NCBI RefSeq assembly: GCF_018326285.1
Contig: NZ_AP023362.1
Span: 5,518,001 to 5,582,000, forward strand
Direction: 5' to 3'
Source: Mycolicibacterium sp. TY81
Lineage (GTDB): Bacteria; Actinomycetota; Actinomycetes; Mycobacteriales; Mycobacteriaceae
Length of the DNA: 64,000 bases
A model generated the notes under the pieces. That model did not search any database. It saw only the letters and a list, made by a program, of their open reading frames with translations, and had not been told where the DNA came from. Below, in pieces: positions 16,436-24,605 of this stretch (positions are counted from its first letter, which is position 1; every line of letters begins with the position of its first letter). The position numbers and the translations under genes are program-made.

Positions 16436-16900
16436 CTAGGGGGTCGGCCTGAGAGCTTCCCGACGCTCCGCCTCGATCACCAGCTTGGCGGACAGCGTCG
16501 TCAGCACGTACTTGACCACGGCCCGGTAACCCAGACCGACGATGCGCCAAGGACTTTCGAAGGTCCCCTGCCAATCGATGCGGGTGCCGTCCGGCTCGGG
16601 CGTGAAGGTCACCTGCGCCTGGTAGTTCCGTACCGGGGTTTTCGAGATGATGGTGTACCCGTGCCGCTGACCGGGCTCGTGGATCGTCGTCTGCTCCCGC
16701 GCGGGAAAACGGGGCGTGCCGACGGCGCGGACGGCCCCGACGCCGCCGTCATCGGCAGGTCCGCGGGTCTCCCAGGCTGAGTAGTTGATCAGGGGACGCG
16801 CCCACTCAGACCAGCGGGAGCCGTCCGCCACCACCTCGAAAAGCGTGCTCGGCATGGCCTGCGCATGGCGGGTGACCCGGACTTCGTAGTGGTGTGTCAT
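16436..16900 (-). CDS. SRPBCC (polyketide cyclase/START-like) protein
   Basis: 154-residue hydrophobic-ligand-binding fold: strand HYEVRVTRHAQAMPSTLFEV, then DGSRWSEWARPLINYSAWE, and the C-terminal long helix YRAVVKYVLTTLSAKLVIEA. Family members bind lipids or polyketides or act as cyclases and hydrolase activators. No specific ligand is evident. ATG 16900 is preferred to the TTG at 16909. TAACTT ends 8 bp upstream and no Shine-Dalgarno is present, so the mRNA may be leaderless. The gene is divergent from a TetR regulator and probably under its control. Confidence 0.75.
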   Translation of the reverse strand: MTHHYEVRVTRHAQAMPSTLFEVVADGSRWSEWARPLINYSAWETRGPADDGGVGAVRAVGTPRFPAREQTTIHEPGQRHGYTIISKTPVRNYQAQVTFTPEPDGTRIDWQGTFESPWRIVGLGYRAVVKYVLTTLSAKLVIEAERREALRPTP

Positions 16901-16916
16901 GTTGACCAAGTTAACG

Positions 16917-16927
16917 GAACGGTGTTC
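16917..16927. promoter_or_regulatory. Candidate TetR operator
   Basis: GAAC-GGT-GTTC palindrome in the 36-bp divergent region between the SRPBCC gene and the TetR gene. It is placed to overlap both promoters, as expected for an autoregulatory TetR site. Short arms make this tentative. Confidence 0.35.
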
Positions 16928-16936
16928 TATTAGGCA

Positions 16937-17566
16937 ATGGATTTGCCGGATTCACCGCGGGCGCTGACGTTTGCGCGGGCGCGCAGCCCGGAGCAGCGGG
17001 AGGACCGCCTGCGCCGGCTGACCGAGGCCACCCGCGCGCTCCTGGACAGCACCCGGGCCGGCGAGCTGACGCTCGGCGACGTCGCCGCCGCGGCGGGCCT
17101 GGCCAAATCGGGGGTGCTGCGTTACGCCGGCTCCCGGGAGGCGCTACTGCTTCTGGTGATGTACCACGAGCACCTGGGCTGGCTCGACGACCTGCGCGCC
17201 CAGCTGCGCGATGAACGGCGCAGCCCGGCAAAGGCTTTGGCGCACACCCTCGCGCGACGCCCTGTCCTGTGCGACCTGATCAGCGCGGCGCCGGTGTTGA
17301 TGAACCGGCTGACACCCGAAGCGGCCGAGACGGTGCGCACGCAGGCGCGCGACGTCGAGGACCGGCTCCGCGAGACCCTCAGGCCCCGGTTGCCGCTGGA
17401 TCGTCAGCACCTGGTGCTGCTGACCGCCGCGATCCACGCGTTCGTCGGCGCGGTATGGGGTTGGGCCGCAATCGATTCCGTCAACCAGCCCGAACCCGGC
17501 ACCGAGTTCGAAGAAACCCTCGCCGCACTGCTGCGGACCTTCGTCGCGGGCCTGAAACACCAGTGA
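16937..17566 (+). CDS. TetR-family transcriptional regulator
   Basis: 209 residues. The N-terminal HTH spans about residues 20-65 (RLRRLTEATRALLDS, TLGDVAAAAGLAKSGVLRYA), where the recognition helix is AKSGVLRY followed by GSREALL. The C-terminal ligand/dimerisation domain is all-helical (LVLLTAAIHAFVGAVWGWAA). The likely target is its own promoter and the divergent SRPBCC-YibE/F pair. The ligand is unknown. It ends at a strong palindromic terminator shared with aspC. Confidence 0.9.
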   Translation: MDLPDSPRALTFARARSPEQREDRLRRLTEATRALLDSTRAGELTLGDVAAAAGLAKSGVLRYAGSREALLLLVMYHEHLGWLDDLRAQLRDERRSPAKALAHTLARRPVLCDLISAAPVLMNRLTPEAAETVRTQARDVEDRLRETLRPRLPLDRQHLVLLTAAIHAFVGAVWGWAAIDSVNQPEPGTEFEETLAALLRTFVAGLKHQ

Positions 17567-17613
17567 TTTGTGCACGATTTTCCGCGGCGGGCGCGGAAAA
17601 TCGTGCACAAATC
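17565..17613. terminator. Bidirectional terminator between TetR gene and aspC
   Basis: Perfect 22-bp inverted repeat with a 5-nt loop GCGGG (arms 17565-17586 and 17592-17613; core GTGCACGATTTTCCGCG). It starts within the TetR stop region and ends 9 bp before the aspC stop, terminating both convergent transcripts. Confidence 0.85.
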
Positions 17614-17621
17614 CCAGTGGA

Positions 17622-18905
17622 TTACTGGCGGTAGCTCGCCAGGAAGTTGCCGAGGCGCTCGATGGCGGCGGCCAGGTCGCGGGCCCACGGCAGCGTCACG
17701 ATGCGCAGGTGATCCGGTGTGGGCCAATTGAATCCGGTGCCCTGCGTGAGCAGGATCTTCTCCTGCAGGAGCAGGTCGAGTACCAGCTGCTCGTCGTCCC
17801 GGATCTCGTGTACCTCGGGGTCCAGCCGCGGGAACGCGTACAGCGCACCCTCGGGCTTGACGCAGGAGACGCCCGGAATCTCGTTGAGCTTGTTCCACGC
17901 GACGTCACGCTGTTCGAGCAGCCGGCCGCCGGGCAGGATCAGGTCCTCGATGCTCTGGTGTCCGCCGAGGGCCACCTGAATGGCGTGCTGCGCAGGCACA
18001 TTCGGGCACAGCCGCATGTTGGACAGCAGGCTGATGCCCTCGAGGAAGCTGGACGCGTGCTCCTTGGGGCCGGTGATGGCGAGCCAGCCGGAGCGGTAGC
18101 CGGCCACGCGGTAGGCCTTGGACAGGCCGTTGAACGTCAGGCACAGCATGTCGGGCGCCACCGACGCCATCGGGATGTGCTTGGCCTCGTCGTAGAGGAT
18201 CTTGTCGTAGATCTCGTCGGCCAGCAGCAGCAGCTGGTGCTTGCGCGCCAGATTGGCGATCGACTCCAGCGTCTCGCGGCTGTACACCGCGCCGGTGGGG
18301 TTGTTCGGGTTGATCACGACGATCGCCTTGGTGCGGTCGGTGATCTTCGACTCCAGGTCGGCGATGTCGGGGTTCCAGCCCTGCGTCTCGTCGCACAGGT
18401 AGTGCACCGGGGTGCCGCCGGCCAGTGCCGTCGACGCCGTCCACAGCGGGTAGTCGGGCGCCGGGATCAGCACCTGGTCGCCGTTGTCGAGCAGCGCCTG
18501 CAGCGTCATGGTGATGAGCTCGGAGACGCCGTTGCCCAGGAAGACGTCGTCGACGTCGAACCGGGGGAAGCCCTCGACCAGCTCGTAGCGCGTGACCACC
18601 GCGCGGCGCGCGGACACGATGCCCTTGGAGTCGGAGTAGCCCTGGGCGTGGGGGAGTGCGGCGATCATGTCGCGCATGATCACGTCGGGCGCCTCGAAGC
18701 CGAACGGCGCCGGGTTACCGATGTTGAGCTTGAGGATCCGGTGGCCCTCGGCCTCGAGCCGGGAGGCCTGCTCGTGTACCGGGCCGCGGATCTCGTAGAG
18801 GACATCCTGCAGCTTGGTCGACTGCGCGAACGTCCGCTGATTACGCGGATGACCGCTGTGCCATGTGCGGTCAGCGGGTACCTGGTGGGTGGTCACGGGT
18901 TCCAT
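17622..18905 (-). CDS. aspC: PLP-dependent aminotransferase (AspC/AlaT type)
   Basis: 427-residue fold-type I aminotransferase that interconverts aspartate or alanine and keto acids using pyridoxal phosphate. Signatures are LNIGNPAPFGFEAP near residue 60, GNGVSELI (cofactor phosphate region), NPNNPTGAVYS, DEIYDKILYD, the Schiff-base lysine in NGLSKAYRVAGYRSGW, and the substrate arginine in HLRIVTLP near the C-terminus. It corresponds in position to M. tuberculosis Rv0337c, upstream of the Rv0338c-like gene. The family includes both aspartate- and alanine-preferring enzymes, so substrate choice is uncertain. Separate transcription from the Fe-S gene is suggested by the terminator between them. 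Confidence 0.88.
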   Translation of the reverse strand: MEPVTTHQVPADRTWHSGHPRNQRTFAQSTKLQDVLYEIRGPVHEQASRLEAEGHRILKLNIGNPAPFGFEAPDVIMRDMIAALPHAQGYSDSKGIVSARRAVVTRYELVEGFPRFDVDDVFLGNGVSELITMTLQALLDNGDQVLIPAPDYPLWTASTALAGGTPVHYLCDETQGWNPDIADLESKITDRTKAIVVINPNNPTGAVYSRETLESIANLARKHQLLLLADEIYDKILYDEAKHIPMASVAPDMLCLTFNGLSKAYRVAGYRSGWLAITGPKEHASSFLEGISLLSNMRLCPNVPAQHAIQVALGGHQSIEDLILPGGRLLEQRDVAWNKLNEIPGVSCVKPEGALYAFPRLDPEVHEIRDDEQLVLDLLLQEKILLTQGTGFNWPTPDHLRIVTLPWARDLAAAIERLGNFLASYRQ

Positions 18906-18958
18906 GCTCTCATCGGTGTCGAATTCTTTTGCCCATGTGCGATCAGGGCCACATATGC

Positions 18959-19006
18959 CAATGGCCAGCTACGACGCTCCTGGCGGCGGGTCGTAGCTGG
19001 CCATTG
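18959..19006 (-). terminator. Terminator after Fe-S reductase gene
   Basis: Perfect 17-bp inverted repeat (arms 18959-18975 and 18990-19006; CAATGGCCAGCTACGAC and its complement, 14-nt loop). It lies 15 bp beyond the stop of the minus-strand Fe-S gene and upstream of aspC. Confidence 0.75.
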
Positions 19007-19020
19007 CGGTGTACTTCGCG

Positions 19021-21900
19021 TTACCGCTTACCGGGGCGCTTTGCGCCCGGACGCAGACCCAGTCCGACGACCGGCGGTTCCGGCTTGGCCTCTTCCGCCG
19101 GGGCGGCAGGTGCCGGTGCGGCGGGAGCCTCGGCGGCCGGCTCGGCAGCCGGAGCCTCAGCGGCCGGTGCGGCAGGCGCCGCCGGTGCTGCCGGAGCAGC
19201 AGCCTTCTTGGCGCCGGGGCGACGTGCGCCCGCGGCCAGGCCCAGACCCTTCACCGGGGCGGCCGGAGCGGCCGGCGCGGCGGGAGCCTCGGCGGCGGGA
19301 GCAGCCTCGGCAGCCGGGGCCGGAGCGGCAGCTGCAGCCGGAGCTGCAGCCTTCTTGGCACCCGGACGCTTGGCGCCCGCAGCCAGACCCAGACCCTTGG
19401 CGGGAGCGGCGGCAGCCGGAGCCTCGGCGGCGGGAGCCGCAGCCGCCGGAGCGGCGGCCTTCTTGGCACCCGGACGCTTGGCGGCCATGCCCAGGCCGGT
19501 GACCGGCTTGGCGGCGGCCGGCGCGGCAGCGGCAGCAGGTGCCTCGGCGGCCGGAGCGGCCTCGGCAGCGGGAGCCGGAGCCGGAGCGGCCGGAGCAGGC
19601 TTCGGGGCCTCCTTGGCCTTCTTTTCCGCGAGTGCCGCGGAAGCCTTTGCCGCCGTGCCCTTTTCGGGCAGCGTCACCTTGCTGGTGTCGAGCGAGTTCA
19701 GCAGCAGCTGAGCGACGTCGAGCACCTCGGTCTTCTCGATGTTGCGGGTCGCGGCCACGTCGTCGACGCCGTCGCTCATCATCACGCGGCAGAACGGGCA
19801 GCCGGTCGCGATCGCCGAGGCGCCGGTGTCGACGGCCTCTTCGGCACGCTCGGTGTTGATGCGCTTACCGATGTGCTCTTCCATCCACATGCGGGCACCA
19901 CCGGCACCACAGCACAGGCCGCGGTCGGCGTGGCGGGGCATCTCGGTGAGCTTCGCGCCGGCAGCGCCGACCAGCTCACGCGGGGCCTCGTACTCCTTGT
20001 TGTGGCGACCGAGGAAGCAGGGGTCGTGGTAGGTGACCTCTTGGCTGGCCGACGACACCGGGATCAGCTTCTTGTCCCGCACCAGGCGGTTCAGCAGCTG
20101 CGTGTGGTGCACGACGGTGTAGTTGGCGCCCAGCTGCGGGTACTCGCGGCCGATGGTGTTGAAGCAGTGCGGGCAGGTGACGACGATCTTGCGCTTGTCG
20201 GGGTCGACACCCTCGAACAGCTCGTTGATGGTCTCGACGTTCTGCGCGGCGAGCTGCTGGAACAGGAACTCGTTACCGGCGCGGCGGGCCGAGTCACCGG
20301 TACAGGTCTCGCCGGTGCCCAGCACCAGGAACTTCACACCCGCGGTGGCGAGCAGTTCGGCGACGGCCTTGGTGGTCTTCTTGGCGCGGTCCTCGTAGGC
20401 GCCGGCGCAGCCGACCCAGAACAGGTACTCGAAGCCGTCGAAGCTCTCGACGTCCTGGCCGTAGACCGGGATGTCGAAGTCCAGCTCGTCGATCCAGGTG
20501 GTGCGTTCCTTGGCGTTCTGGCCCCAGGGGTTGCCCTTGAGTTCCAGGTTCTTGAACAGCACGCCGAGCTCGCCGGGGAAGTCGGACTCGACCATGACCT
20601 GGTAGCGGCGCATGTCGACGATGTGGTCGATGTGCTCGATGTCCACCGGGCACTGCTCGACGCAGGCACCACAGTTGGTGCAGGACCACAGCACGTCGGG
20701 GTCGATGACGCCGCCCTGCTCAGCGGTGCCGACCAGCGGGCGGAGCGCCTGCTCGGGGCCGGAACCCTCGATGCGTGCGAAGCCGTCCTCGGGGACGCCG
20801 TGTCCGTGCAGGCTGTCACCCAGCTTGGCGAAGTCGACCGAGCCCTCCTCGGGCATCGGCTTGCCCTCGATGATGTAGGGCGCCTTGGCGAACAGGTGGT
20901 CGCGCAGGTTCATCATCACGAGCTTGGGGGACAACGGCTTACCGGTGTTCCAGGCGGGGCACTGCGACTGGCAACGACCGCACTCGGTGCAGGTCGCCAT
21001 GTCGAGGTTGGCCTTCCAGGTGAAGTCCTCGATCTTGCCGCGGCCGAACACCGCGTCCTCGGCCGGATCGTCGAAGTCGATCTTCTCGCCCTTGTACTCC
21101 ATGGGCAGCAGCGGGCCGAGGCCGTCGGGCAGCCGCTTGAAGGTGACGTTGATCGGGGCCAGACCGATGTGCAGGTGCTTGGAGTGCAGCACGATCAGCA
21201 GGAAGACCAGCATGACACCGATGTGCGACAGCAGCGCGATGGTCTCGATCCAGACGTTGGCGGTGTGGCCCAGCGGAGCCAGCAGCGCGGCCATGCCGTC
21301 GGAGAAGAAGGCGCCGTTCTGGTACGGGAAGTGCTCGCCCAGGACGTTGACGGCGGCACCGCGGAAGATCGCGTAGGTCAGGATGACCAGGAAGATCATG
21401 ATGAGGATCTCCCACGCGCCACCGTTGTGCGATCCGTAGAACCGGGACTCGCGGCCGATGTTGTTGGGGTTCTTGGTCAGGCGGATGATCGCGAAGACGA
21501 CGATGCCGGCCAGCACGGCCAGAGCGAAGAAGTCCTGCAGGAAGCCCAGCACGGCCCAGTGTCCGACGAATGGGATGGCGAACTTCGGGTCGAACAGGAC
21601 GCCATAGGCTTCCAGGTACACCGACGCGAGGACGAAGAAGCCCCACATGGTGAAGAAGTGCGCGATGCCGGGGATCGACCACTTGAGGAGCTTCGACTGG
21701 GCGAAGACTTCCTTGTTCTGGTTCAGGAAGCGGGTGACGAGATCGTCTTTACGGCCACGTTCGTCGCCGAGCTTCTGCCCCGAGCTGATCAGCTTGGTCA
21801 GCCACAGGACGCGCTTTGCGGCGAATCCCAGGACGATGACCGTTGCCAACAGCCCGATGACCAGTCTGGCCACGTCGAGCGTGTGTTCGAGATTCTCCAC
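19021..21900 (-). CDS. Membrane Fe-S oxidoreductase (Rv0338c-like) with Ala/Pro/Lys repeat tail
   Basis: 959 residues. The N-terminal ~290 residues contain about six membrane helices (HdrE/NarI-like, with histidines for possible haem). A ferredoxin-like segment follows with two 4Fe-4S motifs (CTECGRCQSQCPAW and CTNCGACVEQCPVD) and two CCG domains (CPHCFNTIGREYP; DPCFLGRHN; CCGAGGARMW) of the heterodisulfide-reductase/GlpC/LutA type. The last ~210 residues are a low-complexity tail with three copies of KGLGLAAGARRPGAKKAAAP-like units. This matches M. tuberculosis Rv0338c, an essential-annotated iron-sulfur reductase of unknown electron partners, probably linking a quinone-level membrane carrier to a cytosolic substrate (inference). 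Confidence 0.9.
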   Translation of the reverse strand: MENLEHTLDVARLVIGLLATVIVLGFAAKRVLWLTKLISSGQKLGDERGRKDDLVTRFLNQNKEVFAQSKLLKWSIPGIAHFFTMWGFFVLASVYLEAYGVLFDPKFAIPFVGHWAVLGFLQDFFALAVLAGIVVFAIIRLTKNPNNIGRESRFYGSHNGGAWEILIMIFLVILTYAIFRGAAVNVLGEHFPYQNGAFFSDGMAALLAPLGHTANVWIETIALLSHIGVMLVFLLIVLHSKHLHIGLAPINVTFKRLPDGLGPLLPMEYKGEKIDFDDPAEDAVFGRGKIEDFTWKANLDMATCTECGRCQSQCPAWNTGKPLSPKLVMMNLRDHLFAKAPYIIEGKPMPEEGSVDFAKLGDSLHGHGVPEDGFARIEGSGPEQALRPLVGTAEQGGVIDPDVLWSCTNCGACVEQCPVDIEHIDHIVDMRRYQVMVESDFPGELGVLFKNLELKGNPWGQNAKERTTWIDELDFDIPVYGQDVESFDGFEYLFWVGCAGAYEDRAKKTTKAVAELLATAGVKFLVLGTGETCTGDSARRAGNEFLFQQLAAQNVETINELFEGVDPDKRKIVVTCPHCFNTIGREYPQLGANYTVVHHTQLLNRLVRDKKLIPVSSASQEVTYHDPCFLGRHNKEYEAPRELVGAAGAKLTEMPRHADRGLCCGAGGARMWMEEHIGKRINTERAEEAVDTGASAIATGCPFCRVMMSDGVDDVAATRNIEKTEVLDVAQLLLNSLDTSKVTLPEKGTAAKASAALAEKKAKEAPKPAPAAPAPAPAAEAAPAAEAPAAAAAPAAAKPVTGLGMAAKRPGAKKAAAPAAAAPAAEAPAAAAPAKGLGLAAGAKRPGAKKAAAPAAAAAPAPAAEAAPAAEAPAAPAAPAAPVKGLGLAAGARRPGAKKAAAPAAPAAPAAPAAEAPAAEPAAEAPAAPAPAAPAEEAKPEPPVVGLGLRPGAKRPGKR

Positions 21901-21931
21901 CGCGCCTCTCCCAGTTATGTAGCTACTAGCC

Positions 21932-21961
21932 GGTAACTTATTGAGGTTACCAACGGGTAAC
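21932..21961. promoter_or_regulatory. Candidate operator upstream of the Fe-S reductase gene
   Basis: Three half-sites: GGTAAC (21932), GTTACC (21946) and GGTAAC (21956). The last two form the palindrome GTTACCAACGGGTAAC. They lie 32-61 bp before the start codon, where a TetR- or GntR-type repressor would act. The regulator is unknown. Confidence 0.45.
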
Positions 21962-22068
21962 TTAAGCTAGATGCCTGCTCATAGTCGCATCCTGGGTAGA
22001 ACGCACGCTAGCAAGGCTGTCCTAACTTGAGCTGCCGCTTTGCGGTCAGTTCTTTACCCAGAATCAGC

Positions 22069-22091
22069 CTCGGCGAAGCGTCGGCCGAGGG
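22069..22091 (-). terminator. Possible terminator after iniR
   Basis: 7-bp hairpin CCTCGGC/GCCGAGG with a 9-nt loop, 22 bp beyond the iniR stop on the minus strand. GC-rich arms without a U-tract; modest support. Confidence 0.35.
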
Positions 22092-22112
22092 CTTCCTTAT
22101 ATAAGGGCGGCG

Positions 22113-24605
22113 TCAGACCTTCTCGACGAGCAGCGCCCGCAGCATCGACAACATCTCCGACCGCGATTCGGCCCCCAACCTGCGGCGAATGCGGGCGACG
22201 TGGTGTTCGACGGTCTTCGCCGAGATCAGCAGCCGGGCCCCGATATCGCGGTACGGCATGCCCTGCAGCACCAGTTCGGCGACCTCACGTTCGCGATCGG
22301 ACAGCCGCGTCCAGGCGGGCGTTGCGGCGGATGTGGCCCGAGCGTCACCCGAGGCAGGAGGTGGTGTGGTGTTGCGCACATCCGCGCCCGAAGTGGGCTC
22401 ACGGGGAATAGCGGGGGCCGCGGGCTCGATGGGATCGGCCGCTGCCTCGAGGGCGGCGTCCTGCTTGAGGTCGCGCGCCAGCTGCAGCATGGCACCGGAG
22501 ATGCGGCCGTCGGCCGAATGCAACGCGGCCTGACTGGCCAGGCGCGTGGCATCCCACGTCAGCCCGAAGCGCGCCAGCCCGCGGGCGGCCGCCGTCACCT
22601 CCGCGGCGTCGACGCCGTCGGCCAGGACGCGCAGCCAGGTCCGGCCCGCGGTGGCGAGCGCGGTGGCATAGGCGCCATGCGCGCCCTCGGCCCGGCTCGC
22701 GGCGGCCAGGGCCTGCCCGTGCGGCGCGACGGCCTCGGGCGCGTTGGCCAGGATGCCGGCGTGCACGCCCGCCCAGTGCAGCGGGACCGCCCACAGCGCC
22801 GGATTGCCGGCGGCCCGCAGCAGCCCGAACGCCTCGGCCAGCGGCTGGCGCAGCTGGTCGAGCTGCTGCAACCGGGCCGCCGCGACCCACAACTCGCCGA
22901 GCGGCAGCAGGGCGTAGAGGTCCAGGGAGTATTCGGCCAGCACCTCCATGGCCGCGTACCAGTGCTTCTGCAGCGCGCCGGTGTCGCCGCTGCGCCGGGC
23001 GACGGCGGTCTGCAGCGCGGCGTACCACAGCGCGTCGCGGCGGTGCAGGTCGGCGACCGCGGTCGCGTCCAATGCCGGGACGGCGGAATCGAGTTGGCCG
23101 TCGAGCATCCGGATCCAGCCGAGCAGCAGCCGGTGGCGCAGACCGGTGAAACCCGCGTCGCCACCGCCGGTGCGGATGGCCCGGCCGATGACGCTGCGCG
23201 CGCGGACGGCGTCACCGCCGTGCAGGGCGACGAGGCTCAGCAGCGCGGCGGGGCTGTCCGGTGCGACAGCGTGGACACCGTTGGTGGACCCGAGTGCCTG
23301 CGTGAGCCGTGCCATCGCGACGGCGAACGGCTGATCGAGCGTCAGTAGCATGCCCTCGGCCATACCGCGCGCCGCGCGGGCGGAAGACGTTGGCGGCATT
23401 GAGTTCTCGGCCTGCAGGCAGGCCCGGGCCAGTTCGGCGTCGGCGGTGGCGACACCGACCACGGCGCCCGCGGCCGCGACGAACGGGTCGGGATCGGGGC
23501 CGAGCCAGCGGAACAGATCCGCGGCGTGTGCGGCGGCGCCGTCGTGCATCGCGACGCTGGCCGCGATGCGCACCGCCTGCGCGCGGACGGTGGCGTCGTC
23601 GGCGGCGAGCAGCTCGTCGGCCAGGGTGCCGGCGGTGGTGCAGTCGCCGGTGACGGCGAGGGCGTCGGCGAGGTGGGTGTCGGCCGGGGCGGTGCCCGCA
23701 CGGGCCGCGGCGCGGTACAGGCGCGCGGCCTGGCGGGGCGCGGCGGACCCGGCGCGGTGGATCAGATCGGCCGCCAGCAGGTCGTCGACGGTGCCGTGCT
23801 CGGCCAGCTTCAGCGCCAATTCGGTTGACAGGGTGGCAGATTCGATCTGCGAGCGCAGCAGCCGGCATTCGGTCTCGCGGTGCCGCGCGGCCCCGACCAG
23901 CCGCGTGAGGCACCGGTGCAGCGTGTCGATGAACCGCGGGTGCAGCGACGCGGACAGCAGGCCGCTGGCGCGGGCCCGGTCCATCAGCACGGCCGCGTCG
24001 TCGCCGGGCAGTTGCAGCGCGGCGGCGATGTCGTCGGGTCCCAGTTCGGGGCTGAGCGAACACAACAACAACGTGTCGAGCAGGTGCTCGTCGAGCCGGC
24101 GCAGCCGCTCGCTCAACGCGCCGGACGCGGCTCGGATCGGATCGGCGCCCGAGGCCAGCGCCGACAGCGCCGAGTACACCAGCAGCGGGATACCGCCGGT
24201 GCCGGCGATCAGTGCGGGCACCTGAGTGCCGGGGACGCCGGCGCGGGCCAGCGCCTCGTTGATCTCCCGGGGCGTCATCGGCGCCAGCTGAATCGGCGGC
24301 TGCTGCCGGCTCAGCGTGGTGGTGAGAGCGTTGAGGGCGCGGTCGTGCGCCAGCGGCTCGGCGCTGACCACCACGGTGCGGGCCGGGTCGCCGGCCAGCT
24401 CCGTCAGCGCGGTCAGTTCTTCCGGTGACAGCAACTGGGCATCGTCGATGACGATGGCCGCGTCCGGTGCCTCACCTGGCTTGGGTACCCGCGCGAGCAT
24501 CGTCGTGCCGTTGGCCCGCAACGTCTTTCGCACCGCTTCCAGCGCGGTGGTCTTGCCGCTGCCGATTCCGCCGAGCACCAGCGACGTGCCGGCCGCTGCG
24601 GTCAT
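22113..24605 (-). CDS. iniR: IniR, LuxR-type signal-transduction ATPase
   Basis: 830-residue regulator of the STAND/LuxR class, matching Rv0339c in size and place. The P-loop is G12-GIGSGKT and Walker B VIDDAQLL is near residue 55. The long middle is TPR-like helical repeat sequence, and the C-terminal LuxR HTH spans about 766-825 (LSDREREVAELVLQGMPYRD, KTVEHHVARIRRRLG). In mycobacteria IniR activates iniBAC in response to envelope stress, with trehalose reported as the signal. ATG 24605 overlaps the stop of the Hsp70-like gene (ATGA), so both are one operon transcribed away from iniBAC. Co-translation suggests the Hsp70-like protein takes part in sensing (inference). Confidence 0.88.
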   Translation of the reverse strand: MTAAAGTSLVLGGIGSGKTTALEAVRKTLRANGTTMLARVPKPGEAPDAAIVIDDAQLLSPEELTALTELAGDPARTVVVSAEPLAHDRALNALTTTLSRQQPPIQLAPMTPREINEALARAGVPGTQVPALIAGTGGIPLLVYSALSALASGADPIRAASGALSERLRRLDEHLLDTLLLCSLSPELGPDDIAAALQLPGDDAAVLMDRARASGLLSASLHPRFIDTLHRCLTRLVGAARHRETECRLLRSQIESATLSTELALKLAEHGTVDDLLAADLIHRAGSAAPRQAARLYRAAARAGTAPADTHLADALAVTGDCTTAGTLADELLAADDATVRAQAVRIAASVAMHDGAAAHAADLFRWLGPDPDPFVAAAGAVVGVATADAELARACLQAENSMPPTSSARAARGMAEGMLLTLDQPFAVAMARLTQALGSTNGVHAVAPDSPAALLSLVALHGGDAVRARSVIGRAIRTGGGDAGFTGLRHRLLLGWIRMLDGQLDSAVPALDATAVADLHRRDALWYAALQTAVARRSGDTGALQKHWYAAMEVLAEYSLDLYALLPLGELWVAAARLQQLDQLRQPLAEAFGLLRAAGNPALWAVPLHWAGVHAGILANAPEAVAPHGQALAAASRAEGAHGAYATALATAGRTWLRVLADGVDAAEVTAAARGLARFGLTWDATRLASQAALHSADGRISGAMLQLARDLKQDAALEAAADPIEPAAPAIPREPTSGADVRNTTPPPASGDARATSAATPAWTRLSDREREVAELVLQGMPYRDIGARLLISAKTVEHHVARIRRRLGAESRSEMLSMLRALLVEKV

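Noticed and set aside
19009..21936. Long plus-strand open frame opposite the Fe-S reductase gene
   Set aside because: The minus strand carries two 4Fe-4S motifs and CCG domains; the plus-strand product is low-complexity and has no recognisable domain.
22094..22105. CCTTATATAAGG palindrome near the end of iniR as an operator
   Set aside because: It lies just downstream of the iniR stop between two gene ends and starts; short and AT-rich, with no second copy, so left unassigned.
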